Of a stretch of 26,927 bases of DNA, positions 7,028 through 16,067 are shown one piece after another; position 1 is the stretch's first letter, and each line of letters starts with the position of its first letter. This DNA is from CAZKNF01 sp964554105 (GTDB lineage Bacteria > Bacteroidota > Rhodothermia > Rhodothermales > VXPQ01). The notes under the pieces were generated by a model. It was not told where the DNA came from. It did no database searches and worked only from the letters and a program-made list of their open reading frames with translations. The position numbers and the translations under genes are program-made. The DNA is taken from positions 1-26,927 of the forward strand of contig CAZKNF010000048.1 of assembly GCA_964554105.1 (NCBI GenBank), read 5' to 3'.

Positions 7028-9862
7028 ATGAGACGTCTTCCAGTATGGGTAGTCCTGGCTGCACTTCTGTGCGCCGCTGCCGCTATCGTAATCCTCCTGG
7101 ATCGCGAGATTCCCGCTACGGATCCGGTAAAATCCGAAGCGCCGATCGGCGAGAATCCGGGCGGACGGGCTCATTTCGAATGGCTCAGATTGCATGATCC
7201 GGCCACCGGCCAGATTCCGGCCGGGATTCGGCGGAGCGAACTTCAGTTTGCGAAGGCGCTGCCTACGCGAGAGTTTCTTGCCTTCCGGAAGGAGGGCGCC
7301 CAGCAGCTGGACTGGATCTCGCGGGGCCCTACACGCATCGGAGGGAGGACGCGGGCGCTGGGCATCGATAGAACAGACCCCAGCGTCATCAATGCCGGAG
7401 GCGTCTCCGGCGGAATGTGGTATTCGGAGGACGGCGGTCAGAGCTGGATCAAGACGACGCTTCCGGATCAGCACCACAGCGTCACGACGCTCATTCAGGA
7501 TCCTCGGCCCGGTCAATCACACGTCTGGTATTACGGATCAGGTGAGTTCATCGGGAACAGCGCGCAGGCGCCCGGCGCGGCATACCTCGGGACAGGACTC
7601 TATCGGTCGGATGACAACGGCCGGACATGGGAGCAGGTTGGATTTACGCGCGCGGAAGACGAGCCGGGTTTCAACGTAACCTACGACGCGTTTTACAATC
7701 TCGCGATCGATCCATCGAACGCGGCCGAGACGGAGCTCTACGCTGCCACGTACGGGCTTCTCTACCGGACGACGTCGGACGGCGTCGAGCGTGAGCCGCT
7801 TCTGGTCGAGGATTCACCGGAACCATCGTTCTCAGCTTTCACCGACGTGGCTGTTACGAACGACGGTGTCGTCTACGCTGCACTCAGCAGCGAAGGCGCG
7901 ATGGGAGGACTCTGGCGATCGACCGACGGCGACGAATTCTTCGAGATCACGCCCCCTGGATTTCCGCCGGTCTTTAATCGCGTGGTTATGGACATCGCGC
8001 CTTCGGACGAGAACGTCGTCTTCTTTCTCGGCGTGACGCCGGGTTCGGGGACCTCCGGCCACAGCCTCTGGAGATACACGTATCGGTCGGGGGATGGAAC
8101 GGGAGCAGGCGGCGACTGGGCCGACCTGTCACAGAATCTGCCGTCTACAGGGCAGTTCTCTGTCGCCCCCAATTTTCCACAGGATCTCGGAGCGTTCGAT
8201 TCACAGGGTGGATACGATCTCGTCATCGCTGTGAAGCCAGACGATCCGAATGTCATTTTCATCGGAGGAACGAATCTATATCGCTCCGACGACGGCTTCA
8301 CCTCTGCGGACGAGGTCTTCTGGATTGGTGGGTACCACCCAACCCAGTTCCTATATCCGCAGCATCATCCGGATCTGCACGCGATTGTCTTCCATCCTGA
8401 TGATCCGAATCGAATGCTTACCGGAGACGACGGCGGCATCCATCTTACCACGGACAATACATCGCGGCTCACGCAACGGACTCCGGTCGAGTGGGAGTCG
8501 TTAAATACGGGATATCGGACGACGCAGTTCTATTCGGTCGCCATCGACGAGTCGGCGTCCAACGACAATGTGATCGTCGGAGGAATGCAGGACAACGGAA
8601 CGGCGTTCACGAACGACGAGGCGGGCACGGAGCCGTGGGTCGGAGATATTCTGGGTGGCGACGGCGCGTTCGCCGACATATCGAACGGGAAGGAGTTCTA
8701 CTACGTATCGGCGCAAAATGCGCAGATTTTCCGCATGGAGCTCGACGTGCAGGGCGGCGTCGAGACGGTGGCGCGGGTCGATCCCCCTGGGGCTGATTTT
8801 GGCGAGGGCCTCTTCGTGACGCCGTTCCATCTCGATCCGAACGACCAGGCGGTCATGTACCTGGGCGGCGGCGAGCGCATCTGGCGAAACGAAGATCTCC
8901 TCGCGATCCCGAACGACAATCAGGACGAGACATCCATTAACTGGGAGGAGCTCACGGAGACCGGCCGTGCGGGAGCCATCGTGACTGCGGTGACGCCCAC
9001 AGCCACGTCACCGAACTCCACGAGGCTGTACTTCGCCACCATCAATACATTCGGCGGGGCCGCGGAGACTCAGGTATTTCGGCTGGAGGATGCGCAAACC
9101 GGAAATGGCGGCCCGGTCGACATCACGCAGGCAGCGTCAGAGGAGGTGGATGGGATGCCTGCGGGTGCGTACGTCAGCTCGATTGCCGTGCATCCGAATG
9201 ATCCGGATGTCTCGATGATTACCTTCTCGAATTACAATGTCCGAAGCGTTTTCTACACCGAGGATGCGGGAGCGACCTGGTCGGACGTCAGCGGCAATCT
9301 GGAAGAAAACCCGGACGGCAGCGGAAACGGCCCGTCGGTACGCTGGGCGGAGATCCTGCCTGTAGAGGGCGGCCTCATGTACTTCGTCGCCACGAGCACC
9401 GGCGTGTACTCGACCACGGAGCTTGCCGGAGAGGAAACTGTCTGGCTGCAGGAAGGCGCTTCAACGATCGGAAATGTCGTCGTCGACATGCTCGACAGCA
9501 GGCAGACGGACAGGCTGGTGGTAGCTGCCACGCACGGCAACGGCATCTACAGCGCCCAGGCGACGATCGATATCGGAGAGCCGCCGGATCAGATTGCGGC
9601 ATTCGAACTTTCGCCTGTGTATCCGAATCCGTTCCATCCGGCAACCCGATTCACGCTGCAGGTCGCCCACGAGCAGGACGTCGAGATCGACGTGTTCGAC
9701 GAACTCGGCCGGCAGGTCGTCTCGATTCACGACGGGCCGATTTCTGCAAATCAGGCGCACGAGTTTGCTTTTGACGGTTCGGGACTCGCGAGCGGCGTGT
9801 ACATCGTCCGCGCACAGGGCGAAGCTGCGCTCGCCACCGTTTCGGCGGTGCTTGTGAAATAG
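7028..9862 (+). CDS. Large Asp-box (BNR/sortilin-like propeller) protein with T9SS C-terminal sorting domain
   Basis: 944 residues. A hydrophobic segment follows MRR (about 5-24) and serves as signal peptide or anchor. Asp-box motifs (S-x-D-x-G-x-x-W) occur at 133-140 (SEDGGQSW) and 194-201 (SDDNGRTW), with degenerate ones later (RSTDGDEF, TEDAGATW), the hallmark of VPS10/sialidase-like multi-bladed propellers. Residues about 859-944 form a type A T9SS sorting domain: YPNPFHPATRF, DVEIDVFDELGR, LASGVYIVRA and a final VSAVLVK. The protein is therefore probably exported by T9SS and displayed on or released from the cell surface. No sialidase arginine triad or other catalytic set was identified, so an enzyme activity should not be assumed; a binding or structural role is as likely. 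Confidence 0.85.
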   Translation: MRRLPVWVVLAALLCAAAAIVILLDREIPATDPVKSEAPIGENPGGRAHFEWLRLHDPATGQIPAGIRRSELQFAKALPTREFLAFRKEGAQQLDWISRGPTRIGGRTRALGIDRTDPSVINAGGVSGGMWYSEDGGQSWIKTTLPDQHHSVTTLIQDPRPGQSHVWYYGSGEFIGNSAQAPGAAYLGTGLYRSDDNGRTWEQVGFTRAEDEPGFNVTYDAFYNLAIDPSNAAETELYAATYGLLYRTTSDGVEREPLLVEDSPEPSFSAFTDVAVTNDGVVYAALSSEGAMGGLWRSTDGDEFFEITPPGFPPVFNRVVMDIAPSDENVVFFLGVTPGSGTSGHSLWRYTYRSGDGTGAGGDWADLSQNLPSTGQFSVAPNFPQDLGAFDSQGGYDLVIAVKPDDPNVIFIGGTNLYRSDDGFTSADEVFWIGGYHPTQFLYPQHHPDLHAIVFHPDDPNRMLTGDDGGIHLTTDNTSRLTQRTPVEWESLNTGYRTTQFYSVAIDESASNDNVIVGGMQDNGTAFTNDEAGTEPWVGDILGGDGAFADISNGKEFYYVSAQNAQIFRMELDVQGGVETVARVDPPGADFGEGLFVTPFHLDPNDQAVMYLGGGERIWRNEDLLAIPNDNQDETSINWEELTETGRAGAIVTAVTPTATSPNSTRLYFATINTFGGAAETQVFRLEDAQTGNGGPVDITQAASEEVDGMPAGAYVSSIAVHPNDPDVSMITFSNYNVRSVFYTEDAGATWSDVSGNLEENPDGSGNGPSVRWAEILPVEGGLMYFVATSTGVYSTTELAGEETVWLQEGASTIGNVVVDMLDSRQTDRLVVAATHGNGIYSAQATIDIGEPPDQIAAFELSPVYPNPFHPATRFTLQVAHEQDVEIDVFDELGRQVVSIHDGPISANQAHEFAFDGSGLASGVYIVRAQGEAALATVSAVLVK

Positions 9863-9896
9863 CACGTCAATTTTTCAGAGGGGCTTTCATATTCTC

Positions 9897-9925
9897 TTGA
9901 CAAAGGCACACCGAATCGATAAAGT
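9897..9925 (+). promoter_or_regulatory. Sigma-70-like promoter of the LacI-led operon
   Basis: TTGACA at 9897-9902, a 17-base spacer, then TAAAGT at 9920-9925. The -35 is perfect and the -10 matches 4 of 6 positions. The operator starts on the last -10 base, so a bound repressor would block RNA polymerase. Bacteroidota often use a different consensus, so the match is suggestive only. Confidence 0.5.
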
Positions 9926-9938
9926 GTAAACGTTTACA
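9925..9938. promoter_or_regulatory. LacI-family operator, copy 1
   Basis: TGTAAACGTTTACA, a perfect 14-base palindrome with the central CG typical of LacI/GalR/CcpA-type operators. It lies upstream of the LacI gene, overlapping the predicted -10. An identical copy is at 22449-22462. Confidence 0.85.
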
Positions 9939-10111
9939 TATCGTTCGGTTCGGCCTCATCGGATTGCACGAATCTTGCCGACGCGACGGCGGCTTGTTTC
10001 TCGGATTTTTAGCATCTGCATAGTTCGGGCCGGCGTCACAAAGGCGAAACCTGCGCTGCAGCTGTGAACATGCAGGACAGCGCCAGAACACATACTGAAG
10101 GACCACATCGG

Positions 10112-11161
10112 ATGGGCGTAACCATCAAGGAGGTAGCGAAAGAATCGGGCGTATCGATTGCGACCGTTTCGCGCGTCTTCAACGACAGCGGTCCTGTCAA
10201 TGACGATACGCGGGAGAAGATTATGGCCGTGGCTCGCAGGCTCAGATACACGCCGCACGGCGGTGCGCGCAGCCTCATTATGGCCAAGACGAATACGCTG
10301 GGCGTCCTTCTGCCGGATCTGTATGGTGAGTTCTTTTCGGAAGTGATTCGGGGGATCGACCAGGCCGCGCGGAGTGCGGGTTACCAGGTGCTGCTTTCCA
10401 GCTCGCACAATAAAGCGGACGAGATCGAGACGGCGATGAAAGCGATGCGCGGTCGGGTGGATGGCCTCATCGTCATGTACCCTGACATCGACGCGCGCAT
10501 TTTGACGGCGAGCCTGTCTGATTCGACGCCTGTCGTGCTGTTGAACTGCGATATCGAGGGCGATGACTTCTTGTCGATCAATGTCGATAATTACAGCGGC
10601 GCATACGCGATGGTGGAGCACCTGATAGCCGCCGGCCACCGCAGAATTGCGATGATCAAGGGCGCCGCAAACAATTTCGACGCGGCCGAACGGCTGCGAG
10701 GTTACCGTACCGCATTGAAGGACGGAGACGCGGAATGGTCGGAGGCACTGGAGTACAGCGGTGACTTCACCGAGGCATCGGGATTCAGCGCGGCGGAAGA
10801 GATCCTGGATCTCGATCTGCGTCCCACGGCAATTTTCGCGGCTAACGATGCGGCCGCTATCGGTGCGTTGAGCGCGGTACGGCAGCGTGGATTTACGGTG
10901 CCGGATGATGTGGCGATTGCCGGCTTCGACGACATCCCCATGGCCGGGTATATCAATCCGCCACTGACGTCCGTTCATGTTCCGATCAACGAACTCGGGG
11001 CACGCGCGATCGCGCGGCTCATCGATGCCGTTAGCGGAAGCGGAGGCGCTAGTGAGCAGAAGGAACTACTGCCCACGACCCTTGTGATCCGAGACTCATC
11101 CGGACCACATCGCACGGACGAGCATCGCGAGACCGCTCGACCTGGGACGGGGGCTATTTGA
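10112..11161 (+). CDS. LacI-family transcriptional regulator
   Basis: 349-residue sugar-responsive repressor. Residues 4-25 are the helix-turn-helix (TIKEVAKESGVSIATVSRVF), followed by the hinge (YTPHGGARSLI, 46-56) that inserts into the operator centre. The rest is a periplasmic-binding-protein-like effector domain (NTLGVLLPDLYGEFFSEVIRG ... VDGLIVMYP ... TAIFAANDAAAIGAL ... DVAIAGFDD). The start at 10112 is preferred because AAGGA lies nine bases upstream and the helix-turn-helix then begins at residue 4, as in the family; an upstream ATG at 10064 has no such signal. The perfect palindrome upstream suggests autoregulation. The next gene follows after 51 bases on the same strand. The effector is probably a mono- or oligosaccharide, judging from the neighbours. 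Confidence 0.93.
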   Translation: MGVTIKEVAKESGVSIATVSRVFNDSGPVNDDTREKIMAVARRLRYTPHGGARSLIMAKTNTLGVLLPDLYGEFFSEVIRGIDQAARSAGYQVLLSSSHNKADEIETAMKAMRGRVDGLIVMYPDIDARILTASLSDSTPVVLLNCDIEGDDFLSINVDNYSGAYAMVEHLIAAGHRRIAMIKGAANNFDAAERLRGYRTALKDGDAEWSEALEYSGDFTEASGFSAAEEILDLDLRPTAIFAANDAAAIGALSAVRQRGFTVPDDVAIAGFDDIPMAGYINPPLTSVHVPINELGARAIARLIDAVSGSGGASEQKELLPTTLVIRDSSGPHRTDEHRETARPGTGAI

Positions 11162-11199
11162 AACCGGAAGCACTTTACAGCACATGTACTATCGCAAAC

Positions 11200-11205
11200 G
11201 GAGGG
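11200..11205 (+). promoter_or_regulatory. Ribosome binding site of the CBM9-like gene
   Basis: GGAGGG seven bases before the ATG at 11213, one of the best Shine-Dalgarno sequences in the window, consistent with strong translation of a surface protein. Confidence 0.7.
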
Positions 11206-11212
11206 AATCCTT

Positions 11213-13237
11213 ATGAAAACCAGAGTTACGATGATCGGGCTCGCGCTCGTGTGCCTCATGGTCGGCCTTGTGTCGACATCTGACGCGCAGCCCGTCCGAA
11301 ACGGCGAAGACGCAATATGGCTTCGCGACGTGGAGGGGGCAGAAATGACGCTCGACGGCGTCCTCGACGAGGAGGTCTGGGACCAGGCCGAGACGATCGA
11401 ACTCGTGTGGGATGGAGATCATCCGTTCCCCGGAAGCGGTCAGAGAACGGACAGAGCACAGGTTGACTGGACCGCCGAGGAGCCGACCGATCCGATTAAC
11501 GCGGTAGTGAGTGTACTGCGGGACGGCAACATGCTCTGGCTGGCGCTCGAGGCCGAAGACCTGTCTGTCGGCGGGCAGACAAATTTGTGGAATCTGGATG
11601 GCATCATCATGACGGTTCTCGATCCGAGTCAAGTGCCGGAGAACGTCGAGTCGGAGATGAATGTCTTTGGGAACGGGCACGCCAACAGTGAATTCGTTGC
11701 GAGCTGGTGGAACCCGGCCGACACGACGGATTCCGAGTCGGAGTACGACGACGGATCACCGGTCGGAGAGGGCCAGACGATTCCAGGTGATGAGCTCCGA
11801 CTCTTTAGCGGCGAGTACGGCGTAGGGTTTGGGGAAGGAAATATTGAGCGCGATCAGGAGTTGGTCGACATCTGGGATGCCGTGGCGACCGTCGACGGTA
11901 TAGTCAACGACGACACGCATGGAGATGACGACGGCTACATAATTGAAATGTACCTCGATCTCGGAGAGATGGGCTATGACTTTTCGCAGACCGACGGTGA
12001 TAAGGCGGCCTGGAGCATCGCGGTAAATGACGTGGACTACGTGTGGCCGCGCAGCATCGATCCCGATCGTTCCTACAATTCGCGGGTGTGGTGGCAGAAC
12101 CAGTGGACGAACAACTTCAATGAAGGGGCCGCGTACCTCCTCGGTGCACCGGATGTGACGGTCAGCTCAGGCGCCGCACCGGAAGTAACGGAGCCGGAAG
12201 TGACCATTCAAAACGGTTCGCAGTTGGATGCACCGGAGATCGACGGCATCCTCGACGAGGAGCAGTGGACCGAAATCGATCCATCCTACTATCTGCAATA
12301 CCAGACCGGTCCCGATTATTGGGCACAGAATGCCGGACTCCTGGCTCAGAGGCATTATAGTTTTTTTCGGCCGAATCTCGGTGAAGGCACCGACCAGGTC
12401 GTGGTCGACCCCACGGAAGGACGGATTAAGATGTTCTTCATAGACAAGATGCTTTACGTCGGGTTGGATGCGGACGATCAGGCGATAAGTGGTGCACCGG
12501 GCGAGGACGGTCGTGACGGCTTTCGAATAGCCCTTCGGCAGCTTGACAGCCTTGACGCGGAACAGACGCCGGTCGGGCGTCAGTTTGATTTCAGCATCGA
12601 CTCGAGTGGTGTTGTGAATTTTGCTGAAGACGCTGCGGTGTTTGCCGACGAAGGCGCTGTCGAGGCGGCTGTCCACCTCAAGGGTGCATCCACTGCGGCC
12701 GATCCGCAAGACATCGATGAAGGGTATCAGATGGAAATCGCGATCGATCTTGAGTCGCTGGGATACACTGAAGACGACGATCAAATCTGGTTCTCCTTGA
12801 ACTACTTTGACGGCGACTTTCTCGCTCAGCACGAGGATAGTTATGCAACGCGTACGTGGATCGTGGGAGAGCGAAGTGAGGCTCCCAGCATCTACGGCTA
12901 TCTGGATCCGAATGAACTAATCGGCACGGCTGCCGAAGATCTCGCTGAGATACCACAGAATATCCGGCTCGAAGGCAACTATCCGAATCCATTCAACCCC
13001 TCGACGACGATCCGCTACGCGCTGCCGAATTCAGGCGACGTCACGGTGCGAGTGTTCGACGCACTGGGCCGAAGTGCCGGTGAGCTTCAGCCGGGAATGC
13101 AGACCGCAGGCCGGCATACCGTCGAGTTCGATGCGAGCCATCTGGCATCGGGCGTCTACTTCTACCGCGTCGATCTCGAAAATGCGGCAGGTACGGACGT
13201 TCGAAGCACTGTCGGCCGGATGATATTGTTGAAGTAG
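11213..13237 (+). CDS. Secreted tandem CBM9-like protein with T9SS sorting domain
   Basis: 674 residues. The signal peptide (MKTRVTMIGLALVCLMVGLV) is probably cut after about residue 25 (SDA-Q). Two CBM9/DOMON-like carbohydrate-binding domains follow; each opens with the same signature, LDGVLDEEVW (47-56) and IDGILDEEQW (343-352). The second runs to about 565. Residues 580-674 are a canonical T9SS type A sorting domain (NYPNPFNPSTTIRYALP, VTVRVFDALGR, LASGVYFYRVDLE, ending RMILLK). There is no hydrolase domain, so it is a candidate surface glycan-binding protein. It sits between the LacI regulator and the TonB receptor, where Bacteroidota loci keep non-catalytic glycan binders. The CBM9 label rests on the strand signature and overall pattern; other DOMON-like ligands are possible. 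Confidence 0.85.
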   Translation: MKTRVTMIGLALVCLMVGLVSTSDAQPVRNGEDAIWLRDVEGAEMTLDGVLDEEVWDQAETIELVWDGDHPFPGSGQRTDRAQVDWTAEEPTDPINAVVSVLRDGNMLWLALEAEDLSVGGQTNLWNLDGIIMTVLDPSQVPENVESEMNVFGNGHANSEFVASWWNPADTTDSESEYDDGSPVGEGQTIPGDELRLFSGEYGVGFGEGNIERDQELVDIWDAVATVDGIVNDDTHGDDDGYIIEMYLDLGEMGYDFSQTDGDKAAWSIAVNDVDYVWPRSIDPDRSYNSRVWWQNQWTNNFNEGAAYLLGAPDVTVSSGAAPEVTEPEVTIQNGSQLDAPEIDGILDEEQWTEIDPSYYLQYQTGPDYWAQNAGLLAQRHYSFFRPNLGEGTDQVVVDPTEGRIKMFFIDKMLYVGLDADDQAISGAPGEDGRDGFRIALRQLDSLDAEQTPVGRQFDFSIDSSGVVNFAEDAAVFADEGAVEAAVHLKGASTAADPQDIDEGYQMEIAIDLESLGYTEDDDQIWFSLNYFDGDFLAQHEDSYATRTWIVGERSEAPSIYGYLDPNELIGTAAEDLAEIPQNIRLEGNYPNPFNPSTTIRYALPNSGDVTVRVFDALGRSAGELQPGMQTAGRHTVEFDASHLASGVYFYRVDLENAAGTDVRSTVGRMILLK

Positions 13238-13247
13238 TCAGACAGCT

Positions 13248-13279
13248 CCGTGGGGGCGCGCGGTGCGTGTCCCCCGCGG
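13248..13279 (+). terminator. GC-rich stem-loop between CBM9-like gene and TonB receptor
   Basis: CCGTGGGGG pairs with CCCCCGCGG (nine pairs including one G-T) around a 14-base loop, starting 11 bases after the CBM9-like stop. No T run follows, so this is more likely an attenuator or an mRNA-processing/stability hairpin within an operon than a full terminator. An alternative GTG start for the receptor (13263) would lie in its loop. Confidence 0.5.
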
Positions 13280-13319
13280 GCTTCTGTTCACGGACGGAGA
13301 TGATTTAGCACGGAGAGGC

Positions 13320-16067
13320 ATGCGCGTATATGCATATGATTATCTACGCTCGATCAGCACGGTTGTCGTGCTCGCCGTCGTAAGTTTCGGCAGCGTCACG
13401 ACAGCTTCCGGCCAATCAGGGAAGCTGGCCGGCCAGATCGTCGAAGAGAGCGGCGAGCCGCTGCCGGGTGCGACGGCCGTAGTCGAAGGCACCAGCCTGG
13501 GAGCGGCGGCGGATGTAAACGGCGATTATACGATTCTGCGGATTCCGCCGGGAAGGTACAGCGTGCGGTTCAGCATCGTCGGATATCAATCGATGCTCGT
13601 CGAGGACGTCCAGATTTCGTCCAATCAGACGACGACGCTGGACGCGACGTTGAGTGAAGCCGTCATCGAAGGCGAGGAGGTCGTCGTCACGGCCGAGCGG
13701 CCGATCGTCGACATCTCTCTTACAAGCTCGATGTCCACGTTGTCGCGCGAAGACATTGCCGTGCTTCCCGTGCAGGCGCTCGACGACATCGTCAACCTGC
13801 AGGCCGGAGTGGTTGACGGCCATTTTCGCGGCGGGCGATCCGGCGAGGTGCAGTATCAGGTAGACGGCGTCTCGGTCAATAATCCATATGACAATTCGTC
13901 GACGCTCGAGCTCGACCGCTCGGTGCTCCAGGAAGTGCAGGTGATCTCAGGGACGTTCGACGCGGAGTACGGACAGGCGATGAGCGGCGTCGTGAATGCC
14001 GTACTTCGCAGCGGCGACGAGGATCGGTATGAGTTCAGCGCCGAGGCCTTCATGGGAGATCACGTCAGCCCGGGCAACGACTCGATCGTCGTACGATCAC
14101 CGCTCGAAGGCGCGCGCGAAGTGGCCCTGTTCCCGTATGTGGATGAAATCGATCCTACCACGCTGCAGAACTTCCAGGCGAGTCTGAGCGGGCCGGTGCC
14201 CGTGCTTCCGAACACGACGTTTCTGTTCAACGGCCAGCGAAAGGTCGATCTAGGGCATCTTTTCGGCCGGCGCATGTTCGTTCCGACCGATACAAATGAT
14301 TTCGAACAGCGGATCTTCAATCCGACCGGCGACGGCGAGCTGGTGCCGATGGATTTCTCCAAGGAATGGTCGTGGCTCGCGAAGGTCACGAATCGATCAT
14401 TGGGGAACATTCAGATCGGATATCAGGCGATCTCGAACGTTATCGACCGGAAGGCTTACAGCCACGGATTTCGCTTGAATCCGGAAGGCACGACTGACAT
14501 CCACCGGTTCTCGATCGTCCACGGCCTCGACTGGACGCATACGATTTCCGACCGCCTGTTTTACGAGGTCAGTCTGCGCCAGAATTACTTCGACTACGAG
14601 GACATGAAATTCGACGACATCGGCACTCCCCCTCCGGGTGCCGGAACCCGATTCGCGCTGCCGGAGGACTCTCCGTATCGCGCTCCGGGTCAACCTCAAG
14701 GAGACGCCAATTTCGAGGAAGGCGCCATCGTGCAGGGTGTCGCGCTCGGCCGATTCGTTCAGCGAACGAACTCCTGGGTCGGGAAGGTCGCGGTGACGAA
14801 TCAAGCCGCGAAGTCTCACCTCTTGAAGGGAGGTGTGGAGCTCCAGGCCTCGATACTCGATTTCGGTACGCCGGGAAGGATCCAGCCGACGGTGATCGAC
14901 GGCGAGCAGGTTCTAGGTGTGCTGCGCGATACGCTCGACGCTCAGGTGCTGAGATACGAGCCGATCCAGGGCGCCGCCTTCCTCCAGGATAGGATCGAAT
15001 GGCGTGATCTCCGCGTCCGGGCCGGCTTGCGCATGGAATATTTCGACGCGAACGCGACGATCCCCAGCGATCTGGCCAACCCAGCCAACGCGATCGACGA
15101 GGCGCCGGAGTCCGTACCTCAGGCCACGTCCGTCAAACTTCGACTGGCGCCCCGCATCGGTGTCTCGTTCCCAATTCTGGACCGCGCTTCACTCTTTTTC
15201 TCGTACGGCCACTTTTATCAGATGCCGGGCCTGGGCGAGATGTTCAGTAACTCCGACTACGCGATTTTGGAAGATCTCCAGGCCGGAGCGGTGGATTACG
15301 GCGTGATGGGAAATCCGGATTTGAAGCCGGAATTCACGGCCCAGTACGAATTCGGATTCAAGTCGGAGGTCACGAGCTTTCTCGGTCTCGATTTGAGCCT
15401 TTTCTATAAGGACATCCGCGACCTCCTCGGTGTCGAATTCGTGCAAACGTACACAGCGGCTGAGTACGCGCGGCTGACAAATATTGACTTCGGCGGCGTA
15501 CGCGGATTTACACTTTCGCTCGATCAGCGGGGGCCGGGTCCGATCTCCACCAGCCTAGATTACACACTTCAAACGGCCGTCGGCAACGCGAGCGATCCGA
15601 GGGAGACGGCGAACCGCGCCGAGGCGGGCGAAGACCCGCGCCCGCGCCAGGTGCCGTTCAATTGGGATCAACGCCACACGCTAAATGGGACGCTGATCTG
15701 GTTTGTGCCGGATAACTTCGCGGTCACCGCGATACTACGGCTGGCGAGCGGACAGCCGTACACGCCGTCAATCAGTACCGGCTTTGGAGCCGACCTCGAG
15801 GATAATTCCGGTCGGAAGCCGCAATACACGACCGTCGACCTGCGGCTGGAGAAATTCTTCGTGACGGGCGGGATGAGCTGGACGGGATTCCTTAGAGTGT
15901 TCAATCTTTTCGACCAGCACTTCACGAACGGATTCGTCTACGGCGATACGGGAAGTCCTTTTTATACGCTCGACCCCGTGCAGCAGCGAAATCCGAATCC
16001 GGACCGTCTGAATCCCCCCCGACGCGTTGAGATCGGTGTGTCCTTTAGAGGGGTGATCCAACGATGA
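13320..16067 (+). CDS. TonB-dependent outer-membrane receptor with carboxypeptidase-regulatory domain
   Basis: 915-residue outer-membrane importer. The signal peptide covers about 1-31 (STVVVLAVVSFGSVTTASG). A carboxypeptidase-regulatory-like beta domain (35-115: AGQIVEESGEPLPGATAVVEG ... GDYTILRIPPGRYSVRFSIVGYQ) precedes the plug (about 130-232), which contains YQVDGVSVNNPYDN and VQVISGTFDAEYGQAMSGVVNAVLRSG. A barrel of about 680 residues follows, ending in VEIGVSFRGVIQR. This architecture is shared with SusC-like receptors, but no SusD gene follows. The start at 13320 gives a normal signal peptide; the GTG at 13263 lies in a hairpin and adds 19 atypical residues. The stop overlaps the next start as ATGA. 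It presumably imports an oligosaccharide; the substrate is inferred from neighbours only. Confidence 0.9.
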   Translation: MRVYAYDYLRSISTVVVLAVVSFGSVTTASGQSGKLAGQIVEESGEPLPGATAVVEGTSLGAAADVNGDYTILRIPPGRYSVRFSIVGYQSMLVEDVQISSNQTTTLDATLSEAVIEGEEVVVTAERPIVDISLTSSMSTLSREDIAVLPVQALDDIVNLQAGVVDGHFRGGRSGEVQYQVDGVSVNNPYDNSSTLELDRSVLQEVQVISGTFDAEYGQAMSGVVNAVLRSGDEDRYEFSAEAFMGDHVSPGNDSIVVRSPLEGAREVALFPYVDEIDPTTLQNFQASLSGPVPVLPNTTFLFNGQRKVDLGHLFGRRMFVPTDTNDFEQRIFNPTGDGELVPMDFSKEWSWLAKVTNRSLGNIQIGYQAISNVIDRKAYSHGFRLNPEGTTDIHRFSIVHGLDWTHTISDRLFYEVSLRQNYFDYEDMKFDDIGTPPPGAGTRFALPEDSPYRAPGQPQGDANFEEGAIVQGVALGRFVQRTNSWVGKVAVTNQAAKSHLLKGGVELQASILDFGTPGRIQPTVIDGEQVLGVLRDTLDAQVLRYEPIQGAAFLQDRIEWRDLRVRAGLRMEYFDANATIPSDLANPANAIDEAPESVPQATSVKLRLAPRIGVSFPILDRASLFFSYGHFYQMPGLGEMFSNSDYAILEDLQAGAVDYGVMGNPDLKPEFTAQYEFGFKSEVTSFLGLDLSLFYKDIRDLLGVEFVQTYTAAEYARLTNIDFGGVRGFTLSLDQRGPGPISTSLDYTLQTAVGNASDPRETANRAEAGEDPRPRQVPFNWDQRHTLNGTLIWFVPDNFAVTAILRLASGQPYTPSISTGFGADLEDNSGRKPQYTTVDLRLEKFFVTGGMSWTGFLRVFNLFDQHFTNGFVYGDTGSPFYTLDPVQQRNPNPDRLNPPRRVEIGVSFRGVIQR

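Larger units (their letters stand above)
9863..10111 (+). promoter_or_regulatory. Intergenic control region and long leader of the LacI gene
   Basis: About 250 bases with no gene. It holds a sigma-70-like promoter (9897-9925), the 14-base operator (9925-9938) and then a leader of roughly 175 bases before the ATG at 10112. Only a weak GCCG/CGGC stem is visible in the leader, followed by a T-rich patch. No riboswitch or small gene is recognised. Confidence 0.55.

Noticed and set aside
9956..10978. 340-codon minus-strand frame opposite the LacI gene
   Set aside because: The opposite strand encodes an unmistakable LacI protein. The antisense translation has no recognisable motif and would run through the operator-leader region.
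13514..13520. TGTAAAC half-site inside the TonB receptor gene, with similar ones at 18655-18661 and 22024-22030
   Set aside because: Only one half of the operator is present, the other half does not match, and all lie inside coding sequence.
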